A stretch of 64,000 nucleotides of DNA from Coccinella septempunctata (Eukaryota > Arthropoda > Insecta > Coleoptera > Coccinellidae): positions 1,902,501-1,966,500 of the forward strand of contig NC_058196.1 in assembly GCF_907165205.1 (NCBI RefSeq). The letters run 5' to 3'. The translations under genes were made by a program, and so were the position numbers. Positions 36,600 through 51,619 of the stretch are shown here, piece by piece (position 1 is the first letter of the stretch; every line of letters begins with the position of its first letter). The notes beneath the pieces are model-generated. The model made no database searches. It had not been told where the DNA came from and was given only the letters and a program-made list of their open reading frames with translations.

Positions 36600-38640
36600 G
36601 CGGTAGTAGAATTCACTCACTTAATATAGGACATGTAAATAGGAGCGTGTAAACGGTGGTAGTAGAATTTACTCACTTAATAAAGGCGATGTAAATAGGA
36701 GCGGGTAAACGGCGGTAGTAGAATTCACTCACTTAATATAGGCGATGTAAAAAGGAGCGGGTAAACGGCGGTAGTAGAATTCACTCACTTAATATAGGCG
36801 ATGTAAATAGGAGCGGGTAAACGGCGGTAGTAGAATTCACTCACTGAATATAGGACATGTAGATACGAGCGGGTAAACGGCGGTAGAAGAATTCACTCAC
36901 TTAATATGGGACATGTAAATAGGAGCGGGTAAACGGCGGTAGTAGAATTCACTCACTTAATATAGGACATGTAAATAGCAGCGGGTAAACGGCGGTAGTA
37001 GAATTCACTCATTTAATATAGGACATGTAAATAGGAGCGGGTAAACGGCGGTAGTAGAATTCACTCACTTAATATAGGACATGTAAATAGGAGCGGGTAA
37101 ACGGCGGTAGTAGAATTCACTCTTTTAATATGGGACATGTAAATAGGAGCAGGTAAACGGCGGTAGTAGAATTCACTCACTTAATATGGGACATGTAAAT
37201 AGGAGCGGGTAAACGGCGGTAGTAGAATTCACTCACTTAATATAAGACATGTAAATAGCAGCGGGTAAACGGTAGTAGAATCCACTCACTTAATATAGGC
37301 GATGTAAATAGGAGCGGGTAAACGGCGGTAGTAGAATTCACTCACTTAATATAGGACATGTAAATACGAGCGGGTAAACGGCGGTAGTAGAATTCACTCA
37401 CTTAATATAGGACATGTAAATACGAGCGGGTAAACGGCGGTAGTAGAATTCACTCACTTAATATAGGACATGTAAATAGGAGCAGGTAAACGGCGGTAGT
37501 AGAATTCACTCACTTAATATAGGCGATGTAAATAGGAGCGGGTAAACGGCGGTAGTAGAATTAACTCACTTAATATAGGCGATGTAAATAGGAGCGGGAT
37601 ATAGGACATGTAAATACGAGCGGGTAAACGGCGGTAGTAGAATTCACTCACTTAATATAGGCGATGTAAATAGGAGCGGGTAAACGGCGGTAGTAGAATT
37701 CACTCACTTAATATAGGACATGTAAATACGAGCGGGTAAACGGCGGTAGTAGAATTCACTCATTTAATATTGGACATGTAAATAGGAGCGGGTAAACGGC
37801 GGTAGTAGAATCCATTCACTTAATATGGGACATGTAAATAGGAGCGGGTAAACGGCGGTAGTAGAATTCACTCACTTAATATGGGACATGTAAATACGAG
37901 CGGGTAAACGGCGGTAGTAGAATTCACTCACTTAATATGGGACATGTAAATAGGAGCGGGTAAACGGCGGTAGTAGAATTCACTCACTTAATATAGGACA
38001 TGTAAATAGCAGCGGGTAAACGGTAGTAGAATCCACTCACTTAATATAGGCGATGTAAATACGAGCGGGTAAACGGCGGTAGTAGAATTCACTCACTTAA
38101 TATGGGACATGTAAATAGGAGCGGGTAAACGGCGGTAGTAGAATCCATTCACTTAATATGGGACATGTAAATAGGAGCGGGTAAACGGCGGTAGTAGAAT
38201 TCACTCACCTAATATGGGACATGTAAATAGGAGCGGGTAAACGGCGGTAAAAGAATCAATTCACATAATATGGGACATGTAAATAGGAGCGGGTAAACGG
38301 CGGTAGTAGAATTCACACACTTAATATAGGACATGTAAATAGGAGCGGGTAAACGGCTGTAGTAGAATTCACTCACTTAATATGGGACATGTAAATAGGA
38401 GCGGGTAAACGGCGGTAGTAGAATTCACTCACTTAATATAGGACATGTAAATAGGAGCGGGTAAACGGCGGTAGTAGAATTCACTCACTTAATATGGGAC
38501 ATGTAAATAGGAGCGGGTAAACGGCGGTAGTAGAATTCACTCACTTAATATGGGACATGTAAATAGGAGCGAGTAAACGGCGGTAGTAGACTTCACTCAC
38601 TTAATATAGGACATGTAAATAGGAGCGGGTAAACGGCGGT
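36600..38640 (+). repeat. Higher-order block repeated 5,719 bp downstream
   Basis: Landmarks GTGTAAACGG at 36,647, the 26-bp monomer at 37,573 and GGCTGTAG at about 38,355 recur at 42,366, 43,292 and about 44,074, all at an offset of 5,719 bp. Just before the end, at GTAGACTTC (38,587 and 44,362), the offset grows by one monomer to 5,775. The series then part: this copy goes into GAATCCAGTCAC and ACATATAAAT monomers near 38,700, the other into CAATATGAGAC monomers. Edges are known only to about one monomer. Confidence 0.78.
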
Positions 38641-41600
38641 AGTAGAATTCACTCACTTAATATAGGACATGTAAATAGGAGCGGGTAAACGGCGGTAGTA
38701 GAATCCAGTCACTTAATATGGGACATATAAATAGGAGCGGGTAAACGGCGGTAGTAGAATTCACTCACTCAATATAGGACATGTAAATAGGAGCGGGTAA
38801 ACGGCGGTAGTAGAATTCACTCACTCAATATAGGACATGTAAATAGGAGCGGGTAAACGGCGGTAGTAGAATTCACTCACTTAATATAGGACATGTAAAT
38901 AGGAGCGGGTAAACGGCGGTAGTAGAATTCACTCACTCAATATGAGACATGTAAATAGGAGCGGGTAAACGGCGGTAGTAGAATTCACTCACTTAATATA
39001 GGCGATGTAAATAGGAGCGGGTAAACGGCGGTAGTAGAATTCACTCACTTAATATAGGCGATGTAAATAGGAGCGGGTAAACGGCGGTAGTAGAATTCAC
39101 TCACTTAATATGGGACATGTAAATAGGAGCGGGTAAACGGCGATAGTAGAATTCACTCACTTAATATAGGACATGTAAATAGGAGCGGGTAAACGGCGGT
39201 AGTAGAATCCACTCACTTAATATAGGACATGTAAATAGGAGCGGGTAAACGGCGGTAGTAGAATTCACTCACTCAATATGAGACATGTAAATAGGAGCGG
39301 GTAAACGGCGGTAGTAGAATTCACTCACTCAATATAGGCGATGTAAATAGGAGCGGGTAAACGGCGGTAGTAGAATTCACTCACTTAATATAGGCGATGT
39401 AAATAGGAGCGGGTAAACGGCGGTAGTTGAATTCACTCACTTAATATGGGACATGTAAATACGAGCGGGTAAACGGCGGTAGTAGAATTCACTCACTTAA
39501 TATGGGACATGTAAATAGGAGCGGGTAAACGGCGGTAGTAGAATTCACTCACTTAATATAGGACATGTAAATAGCAGCAGGTAAACGGTAGTAGAATCCA
39601 CTCACTTAATATAGGCGATGTAAATACGAGCGGGTAAACGGCAGTAGCAGAATTCACTCACTTAATATAGGACATGTAAATAGGAGCGGGTAAACGGCGG
39701 TAGTAGAATTCACTCACTTAATATGGGACATGTGAATAGGAGCGGGTAAACGGCGGTAGTAGAATTCACTCACTTAATATAGGACATGTAAATAGCAGCG
39801 GGTAAACGGTAGTAGAATCCACTCACTTAATATAGGCGATGTAAATAGGAGCGGGTAAACGGCGGTAGTAGAATTCACTCACTTAATATGGGACATGTAA
39901 ATAGGAGCGGGTAAACGGCGGTAGTAGAATTCACTCACTTAATATAGGACATGTAAATAGGAGCGGGTAAACGGCGGTAGTAGAATTCACTCACCTAATA
40001 TGGGACATGTAAATAGGAGCGGGTAAACGGCGGTAAAAGAATCAATTCACATAATATGGGACATGTAAATAGGAGCGGGTAAACGGCGGTAGTAGAATTC
40101 ACTCACTTAATATAGGACATGTAAATAGGAGCGGGTAAACGGCTGTAGTAGAATTCACTCACTTAATATGGGACATGTAAATAGGAGCGGGTAAACGGCG
40201 GTAGTAGAATTCACTCACTTAATATAGGACATGTAAATAGGAGCGGGTAAACGGCGGTAGTAGAATTCACTCACTTAATATGGGACATGTAAATAGGAGC
40301 GGGTAAACGGCGGTAGTAGAATTCACTCACTTAATATGGGACATGTAAATAGGAGCGGGTATACGGCGGTAGTAGAATCCACTCACTTAATATGGGACAT
40401 GTAAATAGGAGCGGGTAAACAGCGGTAGTAGACTTCACTCACTTAATATAGGACATGTAAATAGGAGCGGGTAAACGGCGGTAGTAGAATTCACTCACTT
40501 AATATAGGACATGTAATTAGGAGCGGGTAAACGGCGGTAGTAGAATCCAGTCACTTAATATGGGACATATAAATAGGAGCGGGTAAACGGCGGTAGTAGA
40601 ATTCACTCACTCAATATAGGACATGTAAATAGGAGCGGGTAAACGGCGGTAGTAGAATTCACTCACTTAATATAGGACATGTAAATAGGAGCGGGTAAAC
40701 GGCGGTAGTAGAATTCACTCACTCAATATGAGACATGTAAATAGGAGCGGGTAAACGGCGGTAGTAGAATTCACTCACTTAATATAGGCGATGTAAATAG
40801 GAGCGGGTAAACGGCGGTAGTAGAATTCACTCACTTAATATAGGCGATGTAAATAGGAGCGGGTAAACGGCGGTAGTAGAATTCACTCACTTAATATGGG
40901 ACATGTAAATAGGAGCGGGTAAACGGCGATAGTAGAATTCACTCACTTAATATAGGACATGTAAATAGGAGCGGGTAAACGGCGGTAGTAGAATCCACTC
41001 ACTTAATATAGGACATGTAAATAGGAGCGGGTAAACGGCGGTAGTAGAATTCACTCACTCAATATGAGACATGTAAATAGGAGCGGGTAAACGGCGGTAG
41101 TAGAATTCACTCACTTAATATAGGCGATGTAAATAGGAGCGGGTAAACGGCGGTAGTTGAATTCACTCACTTAATATGGGACATGTAAATACGAGCGGGT
41201 AAACGGCGGTAGTAGAATTCACTCACTTAATATGGGACATGTAAATAGGAGCGGGTAAACGGCGGTAGTAGAATTCACTCACTTAATATAGGACATGTAA
41301 ATAGCAGAGGGTAAACGGTAGTAGAATCCACTCACTTAATATAGGCGATGTAAATACGAGCGGGTAAACGGCGGTAGCAGATTCACTCACTTAATATAGG
41401 ACATGTAAATAGGAGCGGGTAAACGGCGGTAGTAGAATTCACTCACTTAATATGGGACATGTGAATAGGAGCGGGTAAACGGCGGTAGTAGAATTCACTC
41501 ACTTAATATAGGACATGTAAATAGCAGCGGGTAAACGGTAGTAGAATCCACTCACTTAATATAGGCGATGTAAATAGGAGCGGGTAAACGGCGGTAGTAG

Positions 41601-42420
41601 AATTCACTCACTTAATATGGGACATGTAAATAGGAGCGGGTAAACGGCGGTAGTAGAATTCACTCACTTAATATAGGACATGTAAATAGGAGCGGGTAAA
41701 CGGCGGTAGTAGAATTCACTCACTTAATATGGGACATGTAAATAGGAGCGGGTAAACGGCGGTAGTAGAATTCACTCACTTAATATGGGACATGTAAATA
41801 GGAGCGGGTAAACGGCGGTAGTAGAATTCACTCACTTAATATAGGACATGTGAATAGGGTCGGGTAAACGGCGGAAGTAGAATTCACTCACTAAATATGG
41901 GACATGTAAATAGGAGCGGGTAAACGGCGGTAGAAGAATTCACTCACTAAATATGGGACATGTAAATAGGAGCGGGTAAACGGCGGTAGTAGAATTCACT
42001 CACTTAATATGGCACATGTAAATAGGAGCGGGTAAACGGCGGTAGTAGAATTCACTCACTTAATATGGGACATGTAAATAGGAGCGGGTAAACGGCGGTA
42101 GTAGAATTCACTCACTTAATATGGGACATGTAAATAGGAGCGGGTAAACGGCGGCAGTAGAATTCACTCACTTAATATAGGACATGTAAATAGGAGCGGG
42201 TAAACGGCGGTAGTAGAATTCACTCACTTAATATAGGACATGTAAATAGGAGCGGGTAAACGGCGGTAGTAGAATTCACTCACTTAATATAGGACATGTA
42301 AATAGGAGCGGGTAAACGGCGGTGGTAGAATTCACTCACTTAATATAGGACATGTAAATAGGAGCGTGTAAACGGTGGTAGTAGAATTTACTCACTTAAT
42401 AAAGGCGATGTAAATAGGAG

Positions 42421-44792
42421 CGGGTAAACGGCGGTAGTAGAATTCACTCACTTAATATAGGCGATGTAAAAAGGAGCGGGTAAACGGCGGTAGTAGAATT
42501 CACTCACTTAATATAGGCGATGTAAATAGGAGCGGGTAAACGGCGGTAGTAGAATTCACTCACTGAATATAGGACATGTAGATACGAGCGGGTAAACGGC
42601 GGTAGAAGAATTCACTCACTTAATATGGGACATGTAAATAGGAGCGGGTAAACGGCGGTAGTAGAATTCACTCACTTAATATAGGACATGTAAATAGCAG
42701 CGGGTAAACGGCGGTAGTAGAATTCACTCACTTAATATAGGACATGTAAATAGGAGCGGGTAAACGGCGGTAGTAGAATTCACTCACTTAATATAGGACA
42801 TGTAAATAGGAGCAGGTAAACGGCGGTAGTAGAATTCACTCACTTAATATGGGACATGTAAATAGGAGCGGGTAAACGGCGGTAGTAGAATTCACTCACT
42901 TAATATGGGACATGTAAATAGGAGCGGGTAAACGGCGGTAGTAGAATTCACTCACTTAATATAGGACATGTAAATAGCAGCGGGTAAACGGTAGTAGAAT
43001 CCACTCACTTAATATAGGCGATGTAAATAGGAGCGGGTAAACGGCGGTAGTAGAATTCACTCACTTAATATAGGACATGTAAATACGAGCGGGTAAACGG
43101 CGGTAGTAGAATTCACTCACTTAATATAGGACATGTAAATACGAGCGGGTAAACGGCGGTAGTAGAATTCACTCACTTAATATAGGACATGTAAATAGGA
43201 GCAGGTAAACGGCGGTAGTAGAATTCACTCACTTAATATAGGCGATGTAAATAGGAGCGGGTAAACGGCGGTAGTAGAATTAACTCACTTAATATAGGCG
43301 ATGTCAATAGGAGCGGGATATAGGACATGTAAATACGAGCGGGTAAACGGCGGTAGTAGAATTCACTCACTTAATATAGGCGATGTAAATAGGAGCGGGT
43401 AAACGGCGGTAGTAGAATTCACTCACTTAATATAGGACATGTAAATACGAGCGGGTAAACGGCGGTAGTAGAATTCACTCACTTAATATTGGACATGTAA
43501 ATAGGAGCGGGTAAACGGCGGTAGTAGAATCCATTCACTTAATATGGGACATGTAAATAGGAGCGGGTAAACGGCGGTAGTAGAATTCACTCACTTAATA
43601 TGGGACATGTAAATAGGAGCGGGTAAACGGCGGTAGTAGAATTCACTCACTTAATATAGGACATGTAAATAGCAGCGGGTAAACGGTAGTAGAATCCACT
43701 CACTTAATATAGGCGATGTAAATACGAGCGGGTAAACGGCGGTAGTAGAATTCACTCACTTAATATGGGACATGTAAATAGGAGCGGGTAAACGGCGGTA
43801 GTAGAATTCACTCACTTAATATGGGACATGTAAATAGGAGCGGGTAAACGGCGGTAGTAGAATCCATTCACTTAATATGGGACATGTAAATAGGAGCGGG
43901 TAAACGGCGGTAGTAGAATTCACTCACCTAATATGGGACATGTAAATAGGAGCGGGTAAACGGCGGTAAAAGAATCAATTCACTTAATATGGGACATGTA
44001 AATAGGAGCGGGTAAACGGCGGTAGTAGAATTCACTCACTTAATATAGGACATGTAAATAGGAGCGGGTAAACGGCTGTAGTAGAATTCACTCACTTAAT
44101 ATGGGACATGTAAATAGGAGCGGGTAAACGGCGGTAGTAGAATTCACTCACTTAATATAGGACATGTAAATAGGAGCGGGTAAACGGCGGTAGTAGAATT
44201 CACTCACTTAATATGGGACATGTAAATAGGAGCGGGTAAACGGCGGTAGTAGAATTCACTCACTTAATATGGGACATGTAAATAGGAGCGGGTAAACGGC
44301 GGTAGTAGAATCCACTCACTTAATATGGGACATGTAAATAGGAGCGGGTAAACGGCGGTAGTAGACTTCACTCACTTAATATAGGACATGTAAATAGGAG
44401 CGGGTAAACGGCGGTAGTAGAATTCACTCACTCAATATGAGACATGTAAATAGGAGCGGGTAAACGGCGGTAGTAGAATTCACTCACTTAATATAGGCGA
44501 TGTAAATAGGAGCGGGTAAACGGCGGTAGTAGAATTCACTCACTTAATATAGGCGATATAAATAGGAGCGGGTAAACGGCGGTAGTAGAATTCACTCACT
44601 TAATATGGGACATGTAAATAGGAGCGGGTAAACGGCGATAGTAGAATTCACTCACTTAATATGGGACATGTAAATAGGAGCGGGTAAACGGCGGTAGTAG
44701 AATCCACTCACTTAATATAGGACATGTAAATAGGAGCGGGTAAACGGCGGTAGTAGAATTCACTCACTCAATATGAGACATGTAAATAGGAG
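42421..44792 (+). repeat. 2,372-bp tandem higher-order repeat, copy 1
   Basis: Immediately followed by copy 2 with a constant offset of 2,372 bp at every landmark checked: GCGATGTAAAAAGG at 42,461/44,833, the 26-bp monomer with GATGTCAATAGG at 43,292/45,664, GGCTGTAG at about 44,074/46,446, and GCGATATAAAT at 44,553/46,925. No indel was needed to keep register over about 2.3 kb, so this is one of the freshest duplications in the window. The breakpoints fall inside identical monomer sequence and are uncertain by up to about one monomer. Confidence 0.88.
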
Positions 44793-47164
44793 CGGGTAAA
44801 CGGCGGTAGTAGAATTCACTCACTTAATATAGGCGATGTAAAAAGGAGCGGGTAAACGGCGGTAGTAGAATTCACTCACTTAATATAGGCGATGTAAATA
44901 GGAGCGGGTAAACGGCGGTAGTAGAATTCACTCACTGAATATAGGACATGTAGATACGAGCGGGTAAACGGCGGTAGAAGAATTCACTCACTTAATATGG
45001 GACATGTAAATAGGAGCGGGTAAACGGCGGTAGTAGAATTCACTCACTTAATATAGGACATGTAAATAGCAGCGGGTAAACGGCGGTAGTAGAATTCACT
45101 CACTTAATATAGGACATGTAAATAGGAGCGGGTAAACGGCGGTAGTAGAATTCACTCACTTAATATAGGACATGTAAATAGGAGCAGGTAAACGGCGGTA
45201 GTAGAATTCACTCACTTAATATGGGACATGTAAATAGGAGCGGGTAAACGGCGGTAGTAGAATTCACTCACTTAATATGGGACATGTAAATAGGAGCGGG
45301 TAAACGGCGGTAGTAGAATTCACTCACTTAATATAGGACATGTAAATAGCAGCGGGTAAACGGTAGTAGAATCCACTCACTTAATATAGGCGATGTAAAT
45401 AGGAGCGGGTAAACGGCGGTAGTAGAATTCACTCACTTAATATAGGACATGTAAATACGAGCGGGTAAACGGCGGTAGTAGAATTCACTCACTTAATATA
45501 GGACATGTAAATACGAGCGGGTAAACGGCGGTAGTAGAATTCACTCACTTAATATAGGACATGTAAATAGGAGCAGGTAAACGGCGGTAGTAGAATTCAC
45601 TCACTTAATATAGGCGATGTAAATAGGAGCGGGTAAACGGCGGTAGTAGAATTAACTCACTTAATATAGGCGATGTCAATAGGAGCGGGATATAGGACAT
45701 GTAAATACGAGCGGGTAAACGGCGGTAGTAGAATTCACTCACTTAATATAGGCGATGTAAATAGGAGCGGGTAAACGGCGGTAGTAGAATTCACTCACTT
45801 AATATAGGACATGTAAATACGAGCGGGTAAACGGCGGTAGTAGAATTCACTCACTTAATATTGGACATGTAAATAGGAGCGGGTAAACGGCGGTAGTAGA
45901 ATCCATTCACTTAATATGGGACATGTAAATAGGAGCGGGTAAACGGCGGTAGTAGAATTCACTCACTTAATATGGGACATGTAAATAGGAGCGGGTAAAC
46001 GGCGGTAGTAGAATTCACTCACTTAATATAGGACATGTAAATAGCAGCGGGTAAACGGTAGTAGAATCCACTCACTTAATATAGGCGATGTAAATACGAG
46101 CGGGTAAACGGCGGTAGTAGAATTCACTCACTTAATATGGGACATGTAAATAGGAGCGGGTAAACGGCGGTAGTAGAATTCACTCACTTAATATGGGACA
46201 TGTAAATAGGAGCGGGTAAACGGCGGTAGTAGAATCCATTCACTTAATATGGGACATGTAAATAGGAGCGGGTAAACGGCGGTAGTAGAATTCACTCACC
46301 TAATATGGGACATGTAAATAGGAGCGGGTAAACGGCGGTAAAAGAATCAATTCACTTAATATGGGACATGTAAATAGGAGCGGGTAAACGGCGGTAGTAG
46401 AATTCACTCACTTAATATAGGACATGTAAATAGGAGCGGGTAAACGGCTGTAGTAGAATTCACTCACTTAATATGGGACATGTAAATAGGAGCGGGTAAA
46501 CGGCGGTAGTAGAATTCACTCACTTAATATAGGACATGTAAATAGGAGCGGGTAAACGGCGGTAGTAGAATTCACTCACTTAATATGGGACATGTAAATA
46601 GGAGCGGGTAAACGGCGGTAGTAGAATTCACTCACTTAATATGGGACATGTAAATAGGAGCGGGTAAACGGCGGTAGTAGAATCCACTCACTTAATATGG
46701 GACATGTAAATAGGAGCGGGTAAACGGCGGTAGTAGACTTCACTCACTTAATATAGGACATGTAAATAGGAGCGGGTAAACGGCGGTAGTAGAATTCACT
46801 CACTCAATATGAGACATGTAAATAGGAGCGGGTAAACGGCGGTAGTAGAATTCACTCACTTAATATAGGCGATGTAAATAGGAGCGGGTAAACGGCGGTA
46901 GTAGAATTCACTCACTTAATATAGGCGATATAAATAGGAGCGGGTAAACGGCGGTAGTAGAATTCACTCACTTAATATGGGACATGTAAATAGGAGCGGG
47001 TAAACGGCGATAGTAGAATTCACTCACTTAATATGGGACATGTAAATAGGAGCGGGTAAACGGCGGTAGTAGAATCCACTCACTTAATATAGGACATGTA
47101 AATAGGAGCGGGTAAACGGCGGTAGTAGAATTCACTCACTCAATATGAGACATGTAAATAGGAG
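44793..47164 (+). repeat. 2,372-bp tandem higher-order repeat, copy 2
   Basis: Direct tandem copy of 42,421-44,792. The marker order is the same (AAAAAGG, CTGAATATAGG with GTAGATACG, GCAGCGGG, CGAGC pairs, 26-bp monomer, TTGGACATG, CAATTC, GGCTGTAG, GTAGACTTC, CAATATGAGAC, GCGATATAAAT, GGCGATAG). After about 47,205 the two series diverge (AAATAGG instead of AAAAAGG). The length is 42 monomers plus 20 bp, which reflects the 53-bp and 26-bp variants inside. Confidence 0.88.
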
Positions 47165-47959
47165 CGGGTAAACGGCGGTAGTAGAATTCACTCACTTAAT
47201 ATAGGCGATGTAAATAGGAGCGGGTAAACGGCGGTAGTAGAATTCACTCACTTAATATAGGACATGTAAATAGGAGCGGGTAAACGGCGGTAGTTGAATT
47301 CACTCACTTAATATGGGACATGTAAATACGAGCGGGTAAACGGCGGTAGTAGAATTCACTCACTTAATATGGGACATGTAAATAGGAGCGGGTAAACGGC
47401 GGTAGTAGAATTCACTCACTTAATATAGGACATGTAAATAGCAGCGGGGAAACGGTAGTAGAATCCACTCACTTAATATAGGCGATGTAAATACGAGCGG
47501 GTAAACGGCGGTAGTAGAATTCACTCACTTAATATGGGACATGTAAATAGGAGCGGGTAAACGGCGGTAGTAGAATCCATTCACTTAATATGGGACATGT
47601 AAATAGGAGCGGGTACACGGCGGTAAAAGAATCAATTCACTTAATATGGGACATGTAAATAGGAGCGGGTAAACGGCGGTAGTAGACTTCACTCACTTAA
47701 TATAGGACATGTAAATAGGAGCGGGTAAACGGCGGTAGTAGAATTCACTCACCTAATATGGGACATGTAAATAGGAGCGGGTAAACGGCGGTAAAAGAAT
47801 CAATTCACTTAATATGGGACATGTAAATAGGAGCGGGTAAACGGCGGTAGTAGAATTCACTCACTTAATATAGGACATGTAAATAGGAGCGGGTAAACGG
47901 CTGTAGTAGAATTCACTCACTTAATATGGGACATGTAAATAGGAGCGGGTAAACGGCGG

Positions 47960-50340
47960 TGGTAGAATTCACTCACTTAATATAGGACATGTAAATAGGA
48001 GCGTGTAAACGGTGGTAGTAGAATTTACTCACTTAATAAAGGCGATGTAAATAGGAGCGGGTAAACGGCGGTAGTAGAATTCACTCACTTAATATAGGCG
48101 ATGTAAAAAGGAGCGGGTAAACGGCGGTAGTAGAATTCACTCACTTAATATAGGCGATGTAAATAGGAGCGGGTAAACGGCGGTAGTAGAATTCACTCAC
48201 TGAATATAGGACATGTAGATACGAGCGGGTAAACGGCGGTAGAAGAATTCACTCACTTAATATGGGACATGTAAATAGGAGCGGGTAAACGGCGGTAGTA
48301 GAATTCACTCACTTAATATAGGACATGTAAATAGCAGCGGGTAAACGGCGGTAGTAGAATTCACTCACTTAATATAGGACATGTAAATAGGAGCGGGTAA
48401 ACGGCGGTAGTAGAATTCACTCACTTAATATGGGACATGTAAATAGGAGCGGGTAAACGGCGGTAGTAGAATTCACTCACTTAATATGGGACATGTAAAT
48501 AGGAGCGGGTAAACGGCGGTAGTAGAATTCACTCACTTAATATAGGACATGTAAATAGCAGCGGGTAAACGGTAGTAGAATTCACTCACTTAATATAGGC
48601 GATGTAAATAGGAGCGGGTAAACGGCGGTAGTAGAATTCACTCACTTAATATAGGACATGTAAATACGAACGGGTAAACGGCGGTAGTAGAATTCACTCA
48701 CTTAATATAGGACATGTAAATACGAGCGGGTAAACGGCGGTAGTAGAATTCACTCACTTAATATAGGACATGTAAATAGGAGCAGGTAAACGGCGGTAGT
48801 AGAATTCACTCACTTAATATAGGCGATGTAAATAGGAGCGGGTAAACGGCGGTAGTAGAATTAACTCACTTAATATAGGCGATGTCAATAGGAGCGGGAT
48901 ATAGGACATGTAAATACGAGCGGGTAAACGGCGGTAGTAGAATTCACTCACTTAATATAGGCGATGTAAATAGGAGCGGGTAAACGGCGGTAGTAGAATT
49001 CACTCACTTAATATAGGACATGTAAATACGAGCGGGTAAACGGCGGTAGTAGAATTCACTCACTTAATATTGGACATGTAAATAGGAGCGGGTAAACGGC
49101 GGTAGTAGAATCCATTCACTTAATATGGGACATGTAAATAGGAGCGGGTAAACGGCGGTAGTAGAATTCACTCACTTAATATGGGACATGTAAATAGGAG
49201 CGGGTAAACGGGTGTAGTAGAATTCACTCACTTAATATAGGACATGTAAATAGCAGCGGGTAAACGGTAGTAGAATCCACTCACTTAATATAGGCGATGT
49301 AAATACGAGCGGGTAAACGGCGGTAGTAGAATTCACTCACTTAATATGGGACATGTAAATAGGAGCGGGTAAACGGCGGTAGTAGAATTCACTCACTTAA
49401 TATGGGACATGTAAATAGGAGCGGGTAAACGGCGGTAGTAGAATCCATTCACTTAATATGGGACATGTAAATAGGAGCGGGTAAACGGCGGTAGTAGAAT
49501 TCACTCACCTAATATGGGACATGTAAATAGGAGCGGGTAAACGGCGGTAAAAGAATCAATTCACTTAATATGGGACATGTAAATAGGAGCGGGTAAACGG
49601 CGGTAGTAGAATTCACTCACTTAATATAGGACATGTAAATAGGAGCGGGTAAACGGCTGTAGTAGAATTCACTCACTTAATATGGGACATGTAAATAGGA
49701 GCGGGTAAACGGCGGTAGTAGAATTCACTCACTTAATATAGGACATGTAAATAGGAGCGGGTAAACGGCGGTAGTAGAATTCACTCACTTAATATGGGAC
49801 ATGTAAATAGGAGCGGGTAAACGGCGGTAGTAGAATTCACTATCTTAATATGGGACATGTAAATAGGAGCGGGTAAACGGCGGTAGTAGAATCCACTCAC
49901 TTAATATGGGACATGTAAATAGGAGCGGGTAAACGGCGGTAGTAGACTTCACTCACTTAATATAGGACATGTAAATAGGAGCGGGTAAACGGCGGTAGTA
50001 GAATTCACTCACTCAATATGAGACATGTAAATAGGAGCGGGTAAACGGCGGTAGTAGAATTCACTCACTTAATATAGGCGATGTAAATAGGAGCGGGTAA
50101 ACGGCGGTAGTAGAATTCACTCACTTAATATAGGCGATATAAATAGGAGCGGGTAAACGGCGGTAGTAGAATTCACTCACTTAATATGGGACATGTAAAT
50201 AGGAGCGGGTAAACGGCGATAGTAGAATTCACTTACTTAATATAGGACATGTAAATAGGAGCGGGTAAACGGCGGTAGTAGAATCCACTCACTTAATATA
50301 GGACATGTAAATAGGAGCGGGTAAACGGCGGTAGTAGAAT
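47960..50340 (+). repeat. 3.66-kb-spaced higher-order repeat, copy 1
   Basis: Markers GTGTAAACGG at 48,003, the 26-bp monomer at 48,873, CTATCTTAATATGG near 49,840 and CACTTACTTAATATAGG at 50,230 recur at 51,660, 52,530, 53,440 and 53,831. The offset is 3,657 bp up to about 49.1 kb and 3,601 bp afterwards, because copy 2 has lost one monomer near 52.76 kb. The same segment also matches 44.8-47 kb at an offset of 3,209 bp, which links it to the 2,372-bp family. Confidence 0.82.
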
Positions 50341-51619
50341 CCACTCACTTAATATGGGACATGTAAATAGGAGCGGGTAAACGGCGGTAGTAGAATCCAC
50401 TCACTTAATATAGGACATGTAAATAGGAGCGGGTAAACGGCGGTAGTAGAATTCACTCACTTAATATGGGACATGTAAATAGGAGCGGGTAAACGGCGAT
50501 AGTAGAATTCACTCACTTAATATGGGACATGTAAATAGGAGCGGGTAAACGGCGGTAGTAGAATCCACTCACTTAATATAGGACATGTAAATAGGAGCGG
50601 GTAAACGGCGGTAGTAGAATTCACTCACTCAATATGAGACATGTAAATAGGAGCGGGTAAACGGCGGTAGTAGAATTCACTCACTTAATATAGGCGATGT
50701 AAATAGGAGCGGGTAAACGGCGGTAGTAGAATTCACTCACTTAATATAGGACATGTAAATAGGAGCGGGTAAACGGCGGTAGTTGAATTCACTCACTTAA
50801 TATGGGACATGTAAATACGAGCGGGTAAACGGCGGTAGTAGAATTCACTCACTTAATATGGGACATGTAAATAGGAGCGGGTAAACGGCGGTAGTAGAAT
50901 TCACTCACTTAATATAGGACATGTAAATAGCAGCGGGGAAACGGTAGTAGAATCCACTCACTTAATATAGGCGATGTAAATACGAGCGGGTAAACGGCGG
51001 TAGTAGAATTCACTCACTTAATATGGGACATGTAAATAGGAGCGGGTAAACGGCGGTAGTAGAATCCATTCACTTAATATGGGACATGTAAATAGGAGCG
51101 GGTAAACGGCGGTAGTAGAATTCACTCACCTAATATGGGACATGTAAATAGAAGCGGGTAAACGGCGGTAAAAGAATCAATTCACTTAATATGGGACATG
51201 TAAATAGGAGCGGGTAAACGGCGGTAGTAGACTTCACTCACTTAATATAGGACATGTAAATAGGAGCGGGTAAACGGCGGTAGTAGAATTCACTCACCTA
51301 ATATGGGACATGTAAATAGGAGCGGGTAAACGGCGGTAAAAGAATCAATTCACTTAATATGGGACATGTAAATAGGAGCGGGTAAACGGCGGTAGTAGAA
51401 TTCACTCACTTAATATAGGACATGTAAATAGGAGCGGGTAAACGGCTGTAGTAGAATTCACTCACTTAATATGGGACATGTAAATAGGAGCGGGTAAACG
51501 GCGGTAGTAGAATTCACTCACTTAATATAGGACATGTAAATAGGAGCGGGTAAACGGCGGTAGTAGAATTCACTCACTTAATATAGGACATGTAAATAGG
51601 AGCGGGTAAACGGCGGTGG

